The notes beneath the pieces are model-generated. The model made no database searches. It had not been told where the DNA came from and saw nothing but the letters and a program-made list of their open reading frames with translations. From Candidatus Gastranaerophilales bacterium (lineage in GTDB: Bacteria > Cyanobacteriota > Vampirovibrionia > Gastranaerophilales > Gastranaerophilaceae): a stretch of 34,509 nucleotides of DNA. Shown one piece after another: positions 16,682-25,700 of this stretch (within the stretch, counting starts at the first letter, position 1; each line of letters begins with the position of its first letter). The DNA lies in assembly GCA_944325145.1 (NCBI GenBank), contig CALYDL010000019.1, positions 1 to 34,509 on the forward strand. Reading direction: 5' to 3'. The translations under genes were made by a program, and so were the position numbers.

Positions 16682-17302
16682 ATGAAAAAAACATTTTTGA
16701 CATTGGCAGTTTTAGCGCTTGCTTTCACTGTTCCAACTTCTGTTTTTGCAAATGAAACAGAAACAACACCGTCTCAAAATGTTCCAATTCAAAAAGATGT
16801 GGCAAAACCAATGCCTGACTTTAAAAAGCCGCCCATGCAAAAACAATATATGGAAAAAAGAAAACAAGAATTTGAAAAAAGGCTTAAATTAACAGATGAA
16901 CAAAAAATAAAAGCTAAAGAAATTCAAGAAAAAAGCAGAGAAGAAATGAAGCCAATTATGAAGCAAATAAGGCTCAAAAGGGAAGAAATAAGAAAAATTG
17001 AAAATTCTTTTAACACAGATGCGGACAAAAAAGCTTTAATTGAACCATTAAGAAACGATGTTCGTGAATTAAACAAAAAAGCGCACCAAATGCGAGTTCA
17101 AAACATGAAAGAATTTGAAGGCATTTTAACTCAAAAACAATTAAAAGAATTAGAAAAAATGAAACAAGAAGGCAGAAAAAAGTTTGAAAAAAATATGAAA
17201 AGGCAAAGAAACGAATTTAAACCGCCATTTTTAATGGTGCCGAATGATTCGCCAAACCCTGAAATTGAAATAGAAAAAGCACCAATAAATAAGCCCGAAT
17301 AA
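16682..17302 (+). CDS. Periplasmic LTxxQ (Spy/CpxP-like) stress protein
   Basis: A 206-residue protein with a signal peptide (1-23, cut near VFA-NE). Two LTxxQ motifs (LTDEQ 70-74; LTQKQ 149-153) bracket long charged helices with many Met and basic residues, as in Spy, CpxP, ZraP and CnrX. Those act as periplasmic chaperones or metal/stress sensors that feed back on a signalling system. A Pro-rich acidic tail follows. GGAG lies 8 bases before the ATG and the gene is 15 bp after the sigma gene, so it is the third gene of the operon. It is likely the sensor or main target of the sigma/anti-sigma pair. Confidence 0.85.
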   Translation: MKKTFLTLAVLALAFTVPTSVFANETETTPSQNVPIQKDVAKPMPDFKKPPMQKQYMEKRKQEFEKRLKLTDEQKIKAKEIQEKSREEMKPIMKQIRLKREEIRKIENSFNTDADKKALIEPLRNDVRELNKKAHQMRVQNMKEFEGILTQKQLKELEKMKQEGRKKFEKNMKRQRNEFKPPFLMVPNDSPNPEIEIEKAPINKPE

Positions 17303-17337
17303 AAAATAAGGGCTCCCTTTCAGTTAAGTTAAAGTTA

Positions 17338-17362
17338 ATGCGCCTTTCTTGGGCGCATTTTA
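17338..17362. terminator. Intrinsic terminator between converging operons
   Basis: The 7-bp stem ATGCGCC / GGCGCAT is followed by TTTTATT on the plus strand and ends just at the stop of the leftward HD-domain gene. Confidence 0.8.
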
Positions 17363-18463
17363 TTAGCTTGTTATTTTATAATCAAAAATGTGAAAAAAAT
17401 TATTTTTTGGTTTGCTAAAAGCTAAAAGTTCTTTTTTTCCTTGATAAAAGGCCTTTTTGTAATGTTCAAAGAAAGCGCCTTCTTTTTTTACAGCCAGCAT
17501 ATCGGCTTTTGTTAAAATAATTTCCATTTTCGCCAAATTGCCGTTTTTAAGGCGTGTGGCCAAGCTTTTTGCATATTCCGTTCTTTCAAATTCATTTTTA
17601 TTTGGTGAATTATAATTTTTTAACCATTCGTGTTCTTCAATTAATTTTGAAACATCTTTTCTTTTTTTATTTGGCAAGTTTAATCTTTCAAGTATTGAAG
17701 AAGCTGCAATTGCGCCTGTTTCGGCGTGGGCTTCATCGTTTATGCCTTCTTTTTTTGTAATATCATGCAAAAGAGCCGTAATTTGCAGGGTTTTTTTATC
17801 ATCTTCATTTAATGTTTCAAAATCAGGGTCATTCATTACATTTTGAAGAACGCATAATGTGTGAATATCTAAAGTGAAATCGTGAGTTTTGTTTTGTTTT
17901 TTGCCAACAGTTGTGTAAAGTTCAGGTGCTGCATTAAAAAGAAGAGTTAACTCACTTGAAAGTTCTTCTTCGCCTTCAATTTGAATGGAATTATTTTCAT
18001 TAAATTTTTGAATTGCTTGGTTTAATTTTTCTCTTGTATTAAAAAGCCTGTCATCTGTTTTTGTTTTGCTTTGCCTTGGGTGCCCTTCAAGCCCTGTTTT
18101 ATCACCGTTTTTTGTTAATTGAAAATTAAATTCCAAATACAATTTCTTTTTTTCTTCTTCGCTTTTTCTATTTAAAATGTGTTCGACATCTTGAATAAAA
18201 GCTTCTTTTGGGTAATTTAAAGATAAAACAAGCCCTTCTTTTTCAAAATCAAAGGTTCTAAATTTACTCTCGTTTTTTTCAATTTCGCTAAGCCCTAAAA
18301 ACAAAGCCTCTTTTTTATTTGTTTTCGTTTCACTTAAGCTTGTTAAAGGCTTTTTGCTAAAAGAATCGAAAGGTAAGCCTCTTGTCTTTCGATTTCCCAA
18401 AAAAACATTAGTTTTGCTATTTGAAATTTTAAATTGTTGCTCTTGTATCGGATATATTTTCAT
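17363..18463 (-). CDS. HD-domain protein with lineage-type N-terminal tag
   Basis: A 366-residue protein. An HD phosphohydrolase signature is complete in the second half: H194 and H201 in THDFTLDIHTL, H233-D234 in ALLHDITKKEG, H246 in HAETGA, H278 in EEHEW and D321 in TKADML. The spacing resembles the HD domain of tRNA nucleotidyltransferase/poly(A) polymerase-like and related metal-dependent phosphohydrolases; no nucleotidyltransferase domain is present. The N-terminal 50 residues are low-complexity and begin MKIYPIQEQQF...VFLGN, a tag style shared with the protein at 29975. Substrate unknown, perhaps a nucleotide or RNA end. There is no clear ribosome site before the ATG. Confidence 0.8.
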   Translation of the reverse strand: MKIYPIQEQQFKISNSKTNVFLGNRKTRGLPFDSFSKKPLTSLSETKTNKKEALFLGLSEIEKNESKFRTFDFEKEGLVLSLNYPKEAFIQDVEHILNRKSEEEKKKLYLEFNFQLTKNGDKTGLEGHPRQSKTKTDDRLFNTREKLNQAIQKFNENNSIQIEGEEELSSELTLLFNAAPELYTTVGKKQNKTHDFTLDIHTLCVLQNVMNDPDFETLNEDDKKTLQITALLHDITKKEGINDEAHAETGAIAASSILERLNLPNKKRKDVSKLIEEHEWLKNYNSPNKNEFERTEYAKSLATRLKNGNLAKMEIILTKADMLAVKKEGAFFEHYKKAFYQGKKELLAFSKPKNNFFHIFDYKITS

Positions 18464-18490
18464 AAATGCGCTTATTTTCAGCTGTTTATT

Positions 18491-18880
18491 TTAAATTTCG
18501 GTTATTGAAATTGCTGTTACACCTGAATTTCTTGCTACATCCATTAGTTTTACAACGCTTCCATGGGTTGAATTTCCCTGAACTTCAATCATAAGCCCGT
18601 CTGTTAAGGTTTTTGACCTTGTTTTAATTTCGCTTGCCAAATTATTAACGGGAATTTCAACATCATCTATATAATATTTGTTGTTTTCATCCACAACTAT
18701 TGTTAAAATTTTGCTTTCTTCGTTTTGGTTATCTTGTGTTTGTTCAACATATTCAGGAATTGCAAGCTTTAAACCCTGCTGGTCAAGCATTGGCGCAATA
18801 ACCATCATGATTATAAGTAAAACCAAGAAAATATCCGTTAACGGCGTTATATTTATTTCATTGAATGTAGGTCGTTTCAT
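18491..18880 (-). CDS. ExbD/TolR-family energy-transducing protein (second copy)
   Basis: A 129-residue protein with an N-terminal membrane segment (about 15-32) and the family signature NEINITPLTDIFLVLLIIMM, in which the Asp of PLTD is the proton-path residue. A periplasmic domain follows. It overlaps the stop of the preceding ExbD gene by four bases (ATGA), so both are made together. Two different ExbD chains in one operon could form a mixed dimer in the motor with the ExbB protein. Confidence 0.92.
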   Translation of the reverse strand: MKRPTFNEINITPLTDIFLVLLIIMMVIAPMLDQQGLKLAIPEYVEQTQDNQNEESKILTIVVDENNKYYIDDVEIPVNNLASEIKTRSKTLTDGLMIEVQGNSTHGSVVKLMDVARNSGVTAISITEI

Positions 18881-19332
18881 TTTGCCTCTTTTTCAAGTTC
18901 ATCTTGTTCTTTTTGACTCAAGGGTTCGCCTGCTACAATAAGCTTTTTAAAGCCTGCATTTTGCGCAGCGTGCATTATATTTAAAATATCTGAGCTTTTA
19001 GCGTCTTTATCCGCTTTAACAATAACTTCTTTTGCTTCATTGCTGTCAATTAAGCTAAGAAGCTTTTCTTCAACCATATCTTCAGATATTTTTTCACCAT
19101 TTAGGTAAAGTTCCCCTGCTTTTGTAACGGAAACCGTAGCATTAAGTTCTTCAACCCCTTTTCCTGAAGTTATTTCAGGAATTTTAATGTTGTTATCTAC
19201 TGATTGAAAGCTTGGCGCAATTACCATCATAATAATCAAAAGCACAAGAAAAATATCCGTTAAAGGAGTTATATTTATCTCGTTAAAGGTTTGCTTTTTG
19301 CCGCTTTCATCTTTTGTAACTTTAATTGACAT
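18877..19332 (-). CDS. ExbD/TolR-family energy-transducing protein (first copy)
   Basis: A 151-residue protein. The signature FNEINITPLTDIFLVLLIIMMVIAP is the same as in the next gene (only after the first 15 residues), with PLTD carrying the proton-path Asp. The periplasmic domain differs from that of its partner, and a charged tail (KEQDELEKEAK) extends it. It lies 9 bp after the ExbB gene. With ExbB it converts the proton gradient into movement of TonB. Confidence 0.92.
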   Translation of the reverse strand: MSIKVTKDESGKKQTFNEINITPLTDIFLVLLIIMMVIAPSFQSVDNNIKIPEITSGKGVEELNATVSVTKAGELYLNGEKISEDMVEEKLLSLIDSNEAKEVIVKADKDAKSSDILNIMHAAQNAGFKKLIVAGEPLSQKEQDELEKEAK

Positions 19333-19341
19333 AAAACCCTC

Positions 19342-19989
19342 TTACAGTGCAATTGTTCCTGTTTCATCAACATGAACTTCTTCATCTGAATCGATAAAGC
19401 TTAAAAATACTAATTTAATAAGTTTAAAATCAGATTCAAACCTTGTAACCACGCTTTGGAAGTAGTTGTATAAAATAACCGCAATAATAGCAACACCAAG
19501 ACCAAATGCAGTAGCAACAAGGGCTGATGCGATACCTGTTGCAACTTCTGCGGATTGGTTGCCTTTTGTTGCCAAATCTTGGAAGGTATATAAAATTCTT
19601 ACAACTGTGCCAAACAACCCTAAAAACGGTGCAACACCGCCAATGGTGCCTAAAATATTTAAGTGTTTTTCAAGTTTTCTTGTTGCAAGAGAGCTTGAAA
19701 TGTCATAAGCTCTTGAAAAACCTGCTCTTTGTTCGGTGTAAATTCTTAAACCTTCTTCTGTCATTTCAGAAATAATTCCGCCCAAATCAGCTGAAACTTT
19801 TTTGGCTGCGCCAATGTTATTTTTGGCTAATGCCATTTGAAGATTTTGAATAAAAGCGCCTATGTCACGTTTGTTTTTTGTGTAGTATGTAATTTTTTCA
19901 ATTGCAACGGCAATTACAAGAATTGAACAAATCAAAATCGGTGTTAAAACCGGCCAATCAAGTAAGAATGATTTAATTAAAAGTTCCAT
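19342..19989 (-). CDS. ExbB/TolQ/MotA-family proton channel protein
   Basis: A 215-residue inner-membrane protein with three membrane segments (about 12-32, 113-135 and 150-176) and the conserved core LGTIGGVAPFLGLFGTVVRILYTF with ATGIASALVATAFGLGVAIIAVILYN. This is the ExbB/TolQ channel. It lies between TonB and the two ExbD genes in an apparent operon. Confidence 0.93.
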   Translation of the reverse strand: MELLIKSFLLDWPVLTPILICSILVIAVAIEKITYYTKNKRDIGAFIQNLQMALAKNNIGAAKKVSADLGGIISEMTEEGLRIYTEQRAGFSRAYDISSSLATRKLEKHLNILGTIGGVAPFLGLFGTVVRILYTFQDLATKGNQSAEVATGIASALVATAFGLGVAIIAVILYNYFQSVVTRFESDFKLIKLVFLSFIDSDEEVHVDETGTIAL

Positions 19990-20010
19990 TTTTATTCCCC
20001 TATTATATTA

Positions 20011-21225
20011 TTATCTGTAACTTGCGCCTAAAACGTTGTAATCAAAAGTAAATTCAATTTCAACGCTTGAGCCTGTAAATTCAGGCGGAAGTGCCCTAAA
20101 TGGTGCAGACATTTGAACTGCAGAAATTGCTGCCTGATCGTTTGCGCTTGAACCTGAAGGCTTTGAAACTCTTACAGATAAAAGCTCTCCTCGTCTGCCT
20201 ATTTTAAATAAAAGCACAACTCTTTTTGATGTATCACCTTTTGGCGGATGCCAATTTCTTTTAATTTTAGATTCCAATTCCCTCATATAAGGGCCCCATT
20301 GAGGTGATTTTATAGCATCTATACCGGGGGCGCCGTTTGGGTTTCCGGGGCCCGGGTTTCCCATATTTCCCGTGCCATAGCCGCCACGGCCGGTGCCGCC
20401 TGATGAACCGGTTCTGCCTGAACCTGCGCTTGCGGTTCTTGTGGTTGAAAATTGCGGTGCAGGCATATTCATAGCACCTTTATTGGAACCCCCTGAACTT
20501 GAACCATAGCCGCCGCCACCTGATGTTTTTGTGCCTGTACTTGTTGAAAAACCTTTTCCAACAGGTGCGCCTGTATTTGGAACGGCAACCTTAAACGGGC
20601 TTGATGGCGCTTTTGCCAATTTTGGCATTTGCGGTTTTGGAGTTGACGTTGAAGGTTTTAAAACAGGCCTTTGAGAAGGCGCCATTGGTTTAGATGGCCT
20701 GCTAACAGCTTTTGGTGCTTGAGGAGCAGGTTTTGAAACAGGCTTTGAAACAGGCCTTTGAACCGGTGTCTGTACAGGCTTTTGCGCCACTTTCTTTTGA
20801 ACACGCTGTGGTGCAGGGCTTGGTTTTTGAGCAGGTTTTGCTGCCGGTGCCGGCGATGGGGATGGCATTGAAACTTTTCTGTTCGGGTCATGGATTCCCC
20901 CTGCTCTTGAATTTTTATCAGAACGATATTTTGTTTTTTTGTTAATCGGTTCTGCCTCATTTTGGGTTAAAACAAATTCAATATCTTTTGTTTTCCATTC
21001 AGGTTTTTGCACAAGCGGATTATGAATGCCCAAAAGCATTGCAAGGTAAAAACCAAGAGCTAAAACACCAACTGTTAAAGGATGCAAAATAAACGCAGAC
21101 AAAACAAAGTATTTTAAAAAACTGTCTTTGTCATCATCAAATCTATGCGGAAGTTCTTTTTCCACACCGTTTGTTTTTGGTGTTTTATCCTCTTCTAAAT
21201 TGTATTTGCTTATTTTAGATGTCAT
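20011..21225 (-). CDS. TonB/TolA-type energy transducer with very long Pro- and Gly-rich linker
   Basis: A 404-residue protein. It has a cytoplasmic N-terminus of about 35 residues, one membrane segment (about 38-66), a Pro/Lys/Ala-rich stretch (about 115-225), a Gly/Ser-rich stretch (about 226-310) and a C-terminal domain (about 315-404: WGPYMRELESKIKRNWHPP, VVLLFKIGRRGELLSVRV, FTFDY). The last is the TonB/TolA C-terminal fold that grips outer-membrane receptors or Tol partners. The linker can span the periplasm. It is the first gene of an operon with ExbB and two ExbD. No TolB, Pal or receptor gene is nearby, so TonB and Tol roles cannot be separated here. Confidence 0.88.
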   Translation of the reverse strand: MTSKISKYNLEEDKTPKTNGVEKELPHRFDDDKDSFLKYFVLSAFILHPLTVGVLALGFYLAMLLGIHNPLVQKPEWKTKDIEFVLTQNEAEPINKKTKYRSDKNSRAGGIHDPNRKVSMPSPSPAPAAKPAQKPSPAPQRVQKKVAQKPVQTPVQRPVSKPVSKPAPQAPKAVSRPSKPMAPSQRPVLKPSTSTPKPQMPKLAKAPSSPFKVAVPNTGAPVGKGFSTSTGTKTSGGGGYGSSSGGSNKGAMNMPAPQFSTTRTASAGSGRTGSSGGTGRGGYGTGNMGNPGPGNPNGAPGIDAIKSPQWGPYMRELESKIKRNWHPPKGDTSKRVVLLFKIGRRGELLSVRVSKPSGSSANDQAAISAVQMSAPFRALPPEFTGSSVEIEFTFDYNVLGASYR

Positions 21226-21301
21226 TTTTTCTTCTTTTTTGTTATTTTATGTTTTTATTTTAAATAATAGTTTGGGTTTTAAAATAGCCTGATTGATTAC
21301 A

Positions 21302-22021
21302 TTAATAATCGTATTTGTATTCTGTCGGCTGAGATAAAGTGATGGGTTGAGTGAACATAATATCAAGATAAGCGCTTGCGGGAATATTAACGTTTTCACC
21401 TTTGTTCATAGCACCTTTTGCAAGCCCTAAGCCGCCGCCGATTGCTGTGCCATAGATTGCGCCTTTACCAACAGAACCTGATGATAAAGCACCCATTGCT
21501 GTACCCAAAGCTGCGCCTGCGCCTGCGCCAATGACTGTATTTTTGGCATATTCTTTGGCACCTTCCATTTTTGTGCCGCCTTTTAAAATGCCTGTGTTAT
21601 CATCTGTTTTAAAAACGGCGTTAATTGGAATATTGTAGCCTTGAGGTGTTCTTAAATTGTTAAAAACAACTTGAATTTGACCGTTTCTGTTTCCATAGCC
21701 CGCTTTTTTAGCTTTAATAATTGTGCCGTTTAAAACACTTCCTCTTGAAGCTATAAGTTTTCCGTTATAAACAAAATCGTTGGTTAAAGTTGCGCTAACG
21801 GCACTTCCAACGGTTGCAGTTTCAGAATTTATTGCGTTTGATAACATTACATTTGCGATATTTCCTGCAGGAACGTATGTAACAGAACCTTGAAGCGAAT
21901 TAACATTTTGAACGTTTGTTTGGGGGGTTGTATAAGAAAAATTGCCTGCAGCATAAACTGATGTTGTGCTTAAAATTAAAGCAGATAAAGTTAGTGCAGA
22001 TACAGCATTTTTTATTTTCAT
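21302..22021 (-). CDS. Secreted glycine-zipper protein, family of 1032-1754
   Basis: A 239-residue protein with a signal peptide (1-24, ending VYA-AG). The core at about 70-140 (VGSAVSATLTNDFVYNGKLIASRGSVLNGTII, FNNLRTPQGYNIPINAVF) lines up with the protein at 1032-1754. Then comes a glycine-zipper region (IGAGAGAALGTAMGALSSGSVGKGAIYGTAIGGGLG, about 165-205) that could insert in a membrane. A barrel with a 'settable, safe default, TPxG' pattern recalls VirB10/TrbI, as an unproven similarity. A strong GGAGGAG lies 10 bases before the ATG, so expression is probably high. Confidence 0.8.
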   Translation of the reverse strand: MKIKNAVSALTLSALILSTTSVYAAGNFSYTTPQTNVQNVNSLQGSVTYVPAGNIANVMLSNAINSETATVGSAVSATLTNDFVYNGKLIASRGSVLNGTIIKAKKAGYGNRNGQIQVVFNNLRTPQGYNIPINAVFKTDDNTGILKGGTKMEGAKEYAKNTVIGAGAGAALGTAMGALSSGSVGKGAIYGTAIGGGLGLAKGAMNKGENVNIPASAYLDIMFTQPITLSQPTEYKYDY

Positions 22022-22090
22022 ATATTAATCTCCTCCATTTTTAAAATATTATACATTAAATTTTAATTAAAATCTCAATTTTTATTTTTA

Positions 22091-22645
22091 TTAATATGGA
22101 ATAAAATCTTCATCTAAAATTATATATAAGGTTTCATTGGGCATTAAAGTTATATGCTGCCCAAATTCATATTCGCCGCTTGGAACGTATTGCGCAACAA
22201 CGCCATTGAAATATTCCCCTTTTCTTGGGTGAAGCGCTTTGTTATAAGAAGCAGGCGGGGTTAAATCTCCCCCAATTTGCCTTTCGCCTTTATATGTAAC
22301 TGTTCCTTTTATTGAATTTTTTCTGCCGTCAGGTGATACCATTTCAATTGTTTCAATTCTCATTGCGGCGTTAATTCCCGTTATTGGCATTTTTAACATC
22401 GTAATTTTTGCTTTTATAATTGAATTTTTTGGTATTATTTTATATTCTTGAAGCCAAAGGTCTGACGGCACTATAAAATAAACAAAATCACCTTCTTCCA
22501 AAACGGAAGATGAAATTGCTTTTGTGGGGTTAACGGGAATAAATGTATCTTTAACCAAAAAATTTGAGCCAACATCTGCATAAGCCAAATGGGGCATAAA
22601 CATTGAAAACATTATGAATAAAATAAACAGAAGTAATTTTTTCAT
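22091..22645 (-). CDS. Secreted protein, distant third member of the same family
   Basis: A 184-residue protein with a signal peptide (1-23, HLAYA-DV). The core (LEEGDFVYFIV, EYKIIPKNSIIKAKITMLK, METIEMVSPDG type) keeps the order of the two relatives but lacks the glycine-zipper region. No ribosome site precedes the ATG. A TAAAAT box at 22657-22652 on this strand, six bases before the ATG, with TTGCAA 17 bp upstream, suggests a leaderless transcript. It lies 69 bp after the following gene in the leftward group and is divergent from the AsmA-family gene. Confidence 0.75.
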   Translation of the reverse strand: MKKLLLFILFIMFSMFMPHLAYADVGSNFLVKDTFIPVNPTKAISSSVLEEGDFVYFIVPSDLWLQEYKIIPKNSIIKAKITMLKMPITGINAAMRIETIEMVSPDGRKNSIKGTVTYKGERQIGGDLTPPASYNKALHPRKGEYFNGVVAQYVPSGEYEFGQHITLMPNETLYIILDEDFIPY

Positions 22646-22651
22646 ACCAGA

Positions 22652-22704
22652 ATTTTAAATTATTTTTTCAAATTTTGCAAAAAGAGGAGTATTTTTTGTA
22701 TAAT
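22652..22704. promoter_or_regulatory. Divergent promoters sharing one palindromic -35, both apparently leaderless
   Basis: TTGCAA (22675-22680) reads the same on both strands. Rightward: 18 bp, TATAAT (22699-22704), 7 bases, ATG at 22712. Leftward: 17 bp, TAAAAT (22657-22652), 6 bases, ATG at 22645. Neither start has a ribosome site at the usual distance (GAGGAG at 22684-22689 is over 20 bases from the ATG). Confidence 0.6.
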
Positions 22705-22711
22705 TTCAACT

Positions 22712-25700
22712 ATGTCAATTAAGTTTTTCTTGAATAAAAAATTCTTAATACCGTTTTTTATTTTTATTGTTTTTTTGGCAGTAACCGTTTCTTTTTGTGC
22801 GTTTGCAATTAAAAAAGTTGAAGATATTAATTTTATAAAAGGGCTTTTGTATGATAAATATAACCTTGTTTTAGAATGCGATGAAATTAAAGGAAGCTTT
22901 AGAGGTTTAAATTTTAATCTTCATTCGCCTGAAATTTCAATTTCTGCGGATAAAAATTCTAAACCCTTTATAGATATTAATAATTTAAATCTTGAAATCA
23001 AAATTTTGCCTTTATTTATAAAAAGGCTTTCTGTAAGCGATTTTGAAACTTCTTATATAGAAGTAAATTTAAAAAGGGATGAAAAAGGGGTTTTTGATTT
23101 TGCAAAATATTTAAAAATAGACAATAAAAAACCCTTCTTTAAACTTAATTTGGCAAATATTAATGCGGATGTTGAAGCTTACAGCATAAATTTTAACGAT
23201 AATTTCACAAAAACAAATTTTGAACTTTTGGGTTTTGACTTAAAAAGCTTGGGTTTAAGCAAAGAAAGCAAATTTAACCTTTCAACAACAGGCAGCATAA
23301 AAATTAACAACAAAATCTCAAACTATTTAATAGATATAGATTACATAAAAAACAAAAATTCAATGAAATTAAACCGCCACGAGGTTTTAATTTCAGAATT
23401 AGACACATCTTTTTTAAAAAAATATCTTTATAAATTTAGCGTTTATAACACAGATTCTCTTATTGATATTTATTCAACCGCAATAAATAAAAAACAATTT
23501 AAACTTACAATCTTTTTAGATAAAGTTAATTTGGCTTTTGATTATAAAGGCGAAAAAAACAAAGTTCAAACCAAAAAACCTGTTATTTTTGAAAACATTT
23601 ATAATTTTAAAGATAAAAACCTGTTTATAGAAAAAGGTTCTTTATTAACAAAAGGTGTAAATGTTGAATATAAAGGTGAAATTAAAAACCTTTTTAATAT
23701 AAAAGAAATTGAACCTAATCTTCAAATTAAAATATCAGATACAAACCTTCAAGATTTGGTTTCTTTGATTCCTGATACTGTTATTCCTTTTCAAGAACCA
23801 TACGTTCAAAGCATTAAAAAATATAATGCAAATGCAATTATAAACGGCGGCGCAAAATTCAAATTTAAAGATATAGATAATTTTTCTGTTAAAGGAAAAT
23901 TGAATTTTGATGATGTTTATGTGGTTGAAAGGCCAAAAAATGCAAAAACATCTTTTGGCGAGTGCGAATTTTTAGGAAGAAACGTTATTATAACAGTTTA
24001 TGCAAATGCGCCAAAAGGTTCTGTTTTAACGGTTGTGGGCAAAACAAGAATGCAAAAAATGCCCTATGCTGAATTTAGCGTTAAATCAACAGGCAAATTA
24101 GATTTAGCTTTTGCACATAAAATTTTAATGCCCGTTCAAAAAATTCTTAATTTAAAATTGGGGCCGCTTCCATTTATGACATTAAAAGGAACCGGCACAA
24201 TAGAGCTTAAAACAAAAGGCACAAAAGAAAAAGCAAGTTTAAAAGGCTTTTTTGAAACAAATGATGCCACAGTTACAATGAACGGCTTAAACACCGTTTT
24301 AACAAACGGCAAGGTAAAAGTTATTTTTGATGAAGATAAAATCTTATTTAATGGTGCAAACGGTTTAATTGAAGGCGCAAAAGCAAAAATAGACGGCAAT
24401 TGCGATACATCGGGCAATTTGCTGGTTGATGTTTTTGTTGAAAATATAGAAGCAAAAAAAGCAATTAAAATAGCTGAAACTTCTGAAATTGTAACAACTG
24501 CGCTTGATGGCGGCGAATTTTTAAAAAGTTTTCAGCCAAGTTCAGGTTTGCTTGATTTTTACCTTAATTTATCCGGAAATGTTCCCCCCGATGCTGTTTT
24601 TGGCGAACAATCAGATTCAATTTTAGCTAAAGGAAAACTTGTTTTTAAAGGAATAAACTTAAATGTTGAACCTAAAATTAAAGGAAGCAACCTAAAAGGA
24701 ACTTTAACCTTTGAAAATGATGCAAAATTTGATTTAACGGCAGATATTTTTGATTCTCCTTTTAAAATAAAAGGCAGCGTTTTTCAAAAGGGCGCTAAAA
24801 ATAAAGTTCAAAAAGGAGTTCCATCTACTTTAGACATTCAATTTATTTCAGATAACATTTCATCTCACACAATAGGAAAGTTTATTTTGGATAACATTGA
24901 ACTTTTTGCGCCTCAAAACAGGCTTTTTGCAACAAATTTGGGGCAATTATTTGTAACAAACAAATTTATTGCAAAAGGAAACGTTAAAGCAAACGGTTTA
25001 ATTTATTCTAATGCCACAGAGCTTGATTTATCGGGCTTTGATTTTGACGGAAATATAGAAGGCGTAAATAAAAAAGGCTCCGACTTTTATTTTGGGGAAG
25101 GAAACATAGAATTAAAAGGCAAAAACGCCAAATTTAACGATTTAAAAATAAACGCTGCAGGAATTAATTTTGCAATATGTGGCGCTATAAACCATTTTGC
25201 ATCCATTAAACCGAACAATAATTTAAAACTCATATTTTATAATTCACCTTTTGCAAATTATCTTAATTTATTTGTAAAAATACTTCCCGATAAAACCGCC
25301 AAATTCTTAAAAACCGTTCAAAACCCGAAGGGCAGCATTTCAGGCAGAATGAAATTAAACGGCGATAAAACAGACGGCGAATTTTTACCTGATAAAGTTT
25401 CTCTTTATGATGTTATAAACAAAAGAGAAGTTTCTGTTAAAAGCGGCAAAGTTAAATTTAAAAACGAAAAAACCATGCTAAGCGCTTTTAATATTTTATA
25501 TGGAACCTTGCCTTTATATATAGATGGCTATATGCAAACAGACGGCAGAATTAACCCCGAATTTAACGTTTTTGTTTCAACCAATTTGAATGAAGTTGAA
25601 TGCGACAGTTTAATTAACCCATATTTAAAATACCCCGTTCAATTGGATGGTGAAGCTTCAATTAAGGGAAGATTAACAGGCAATCTTAATTCTTATGTAA

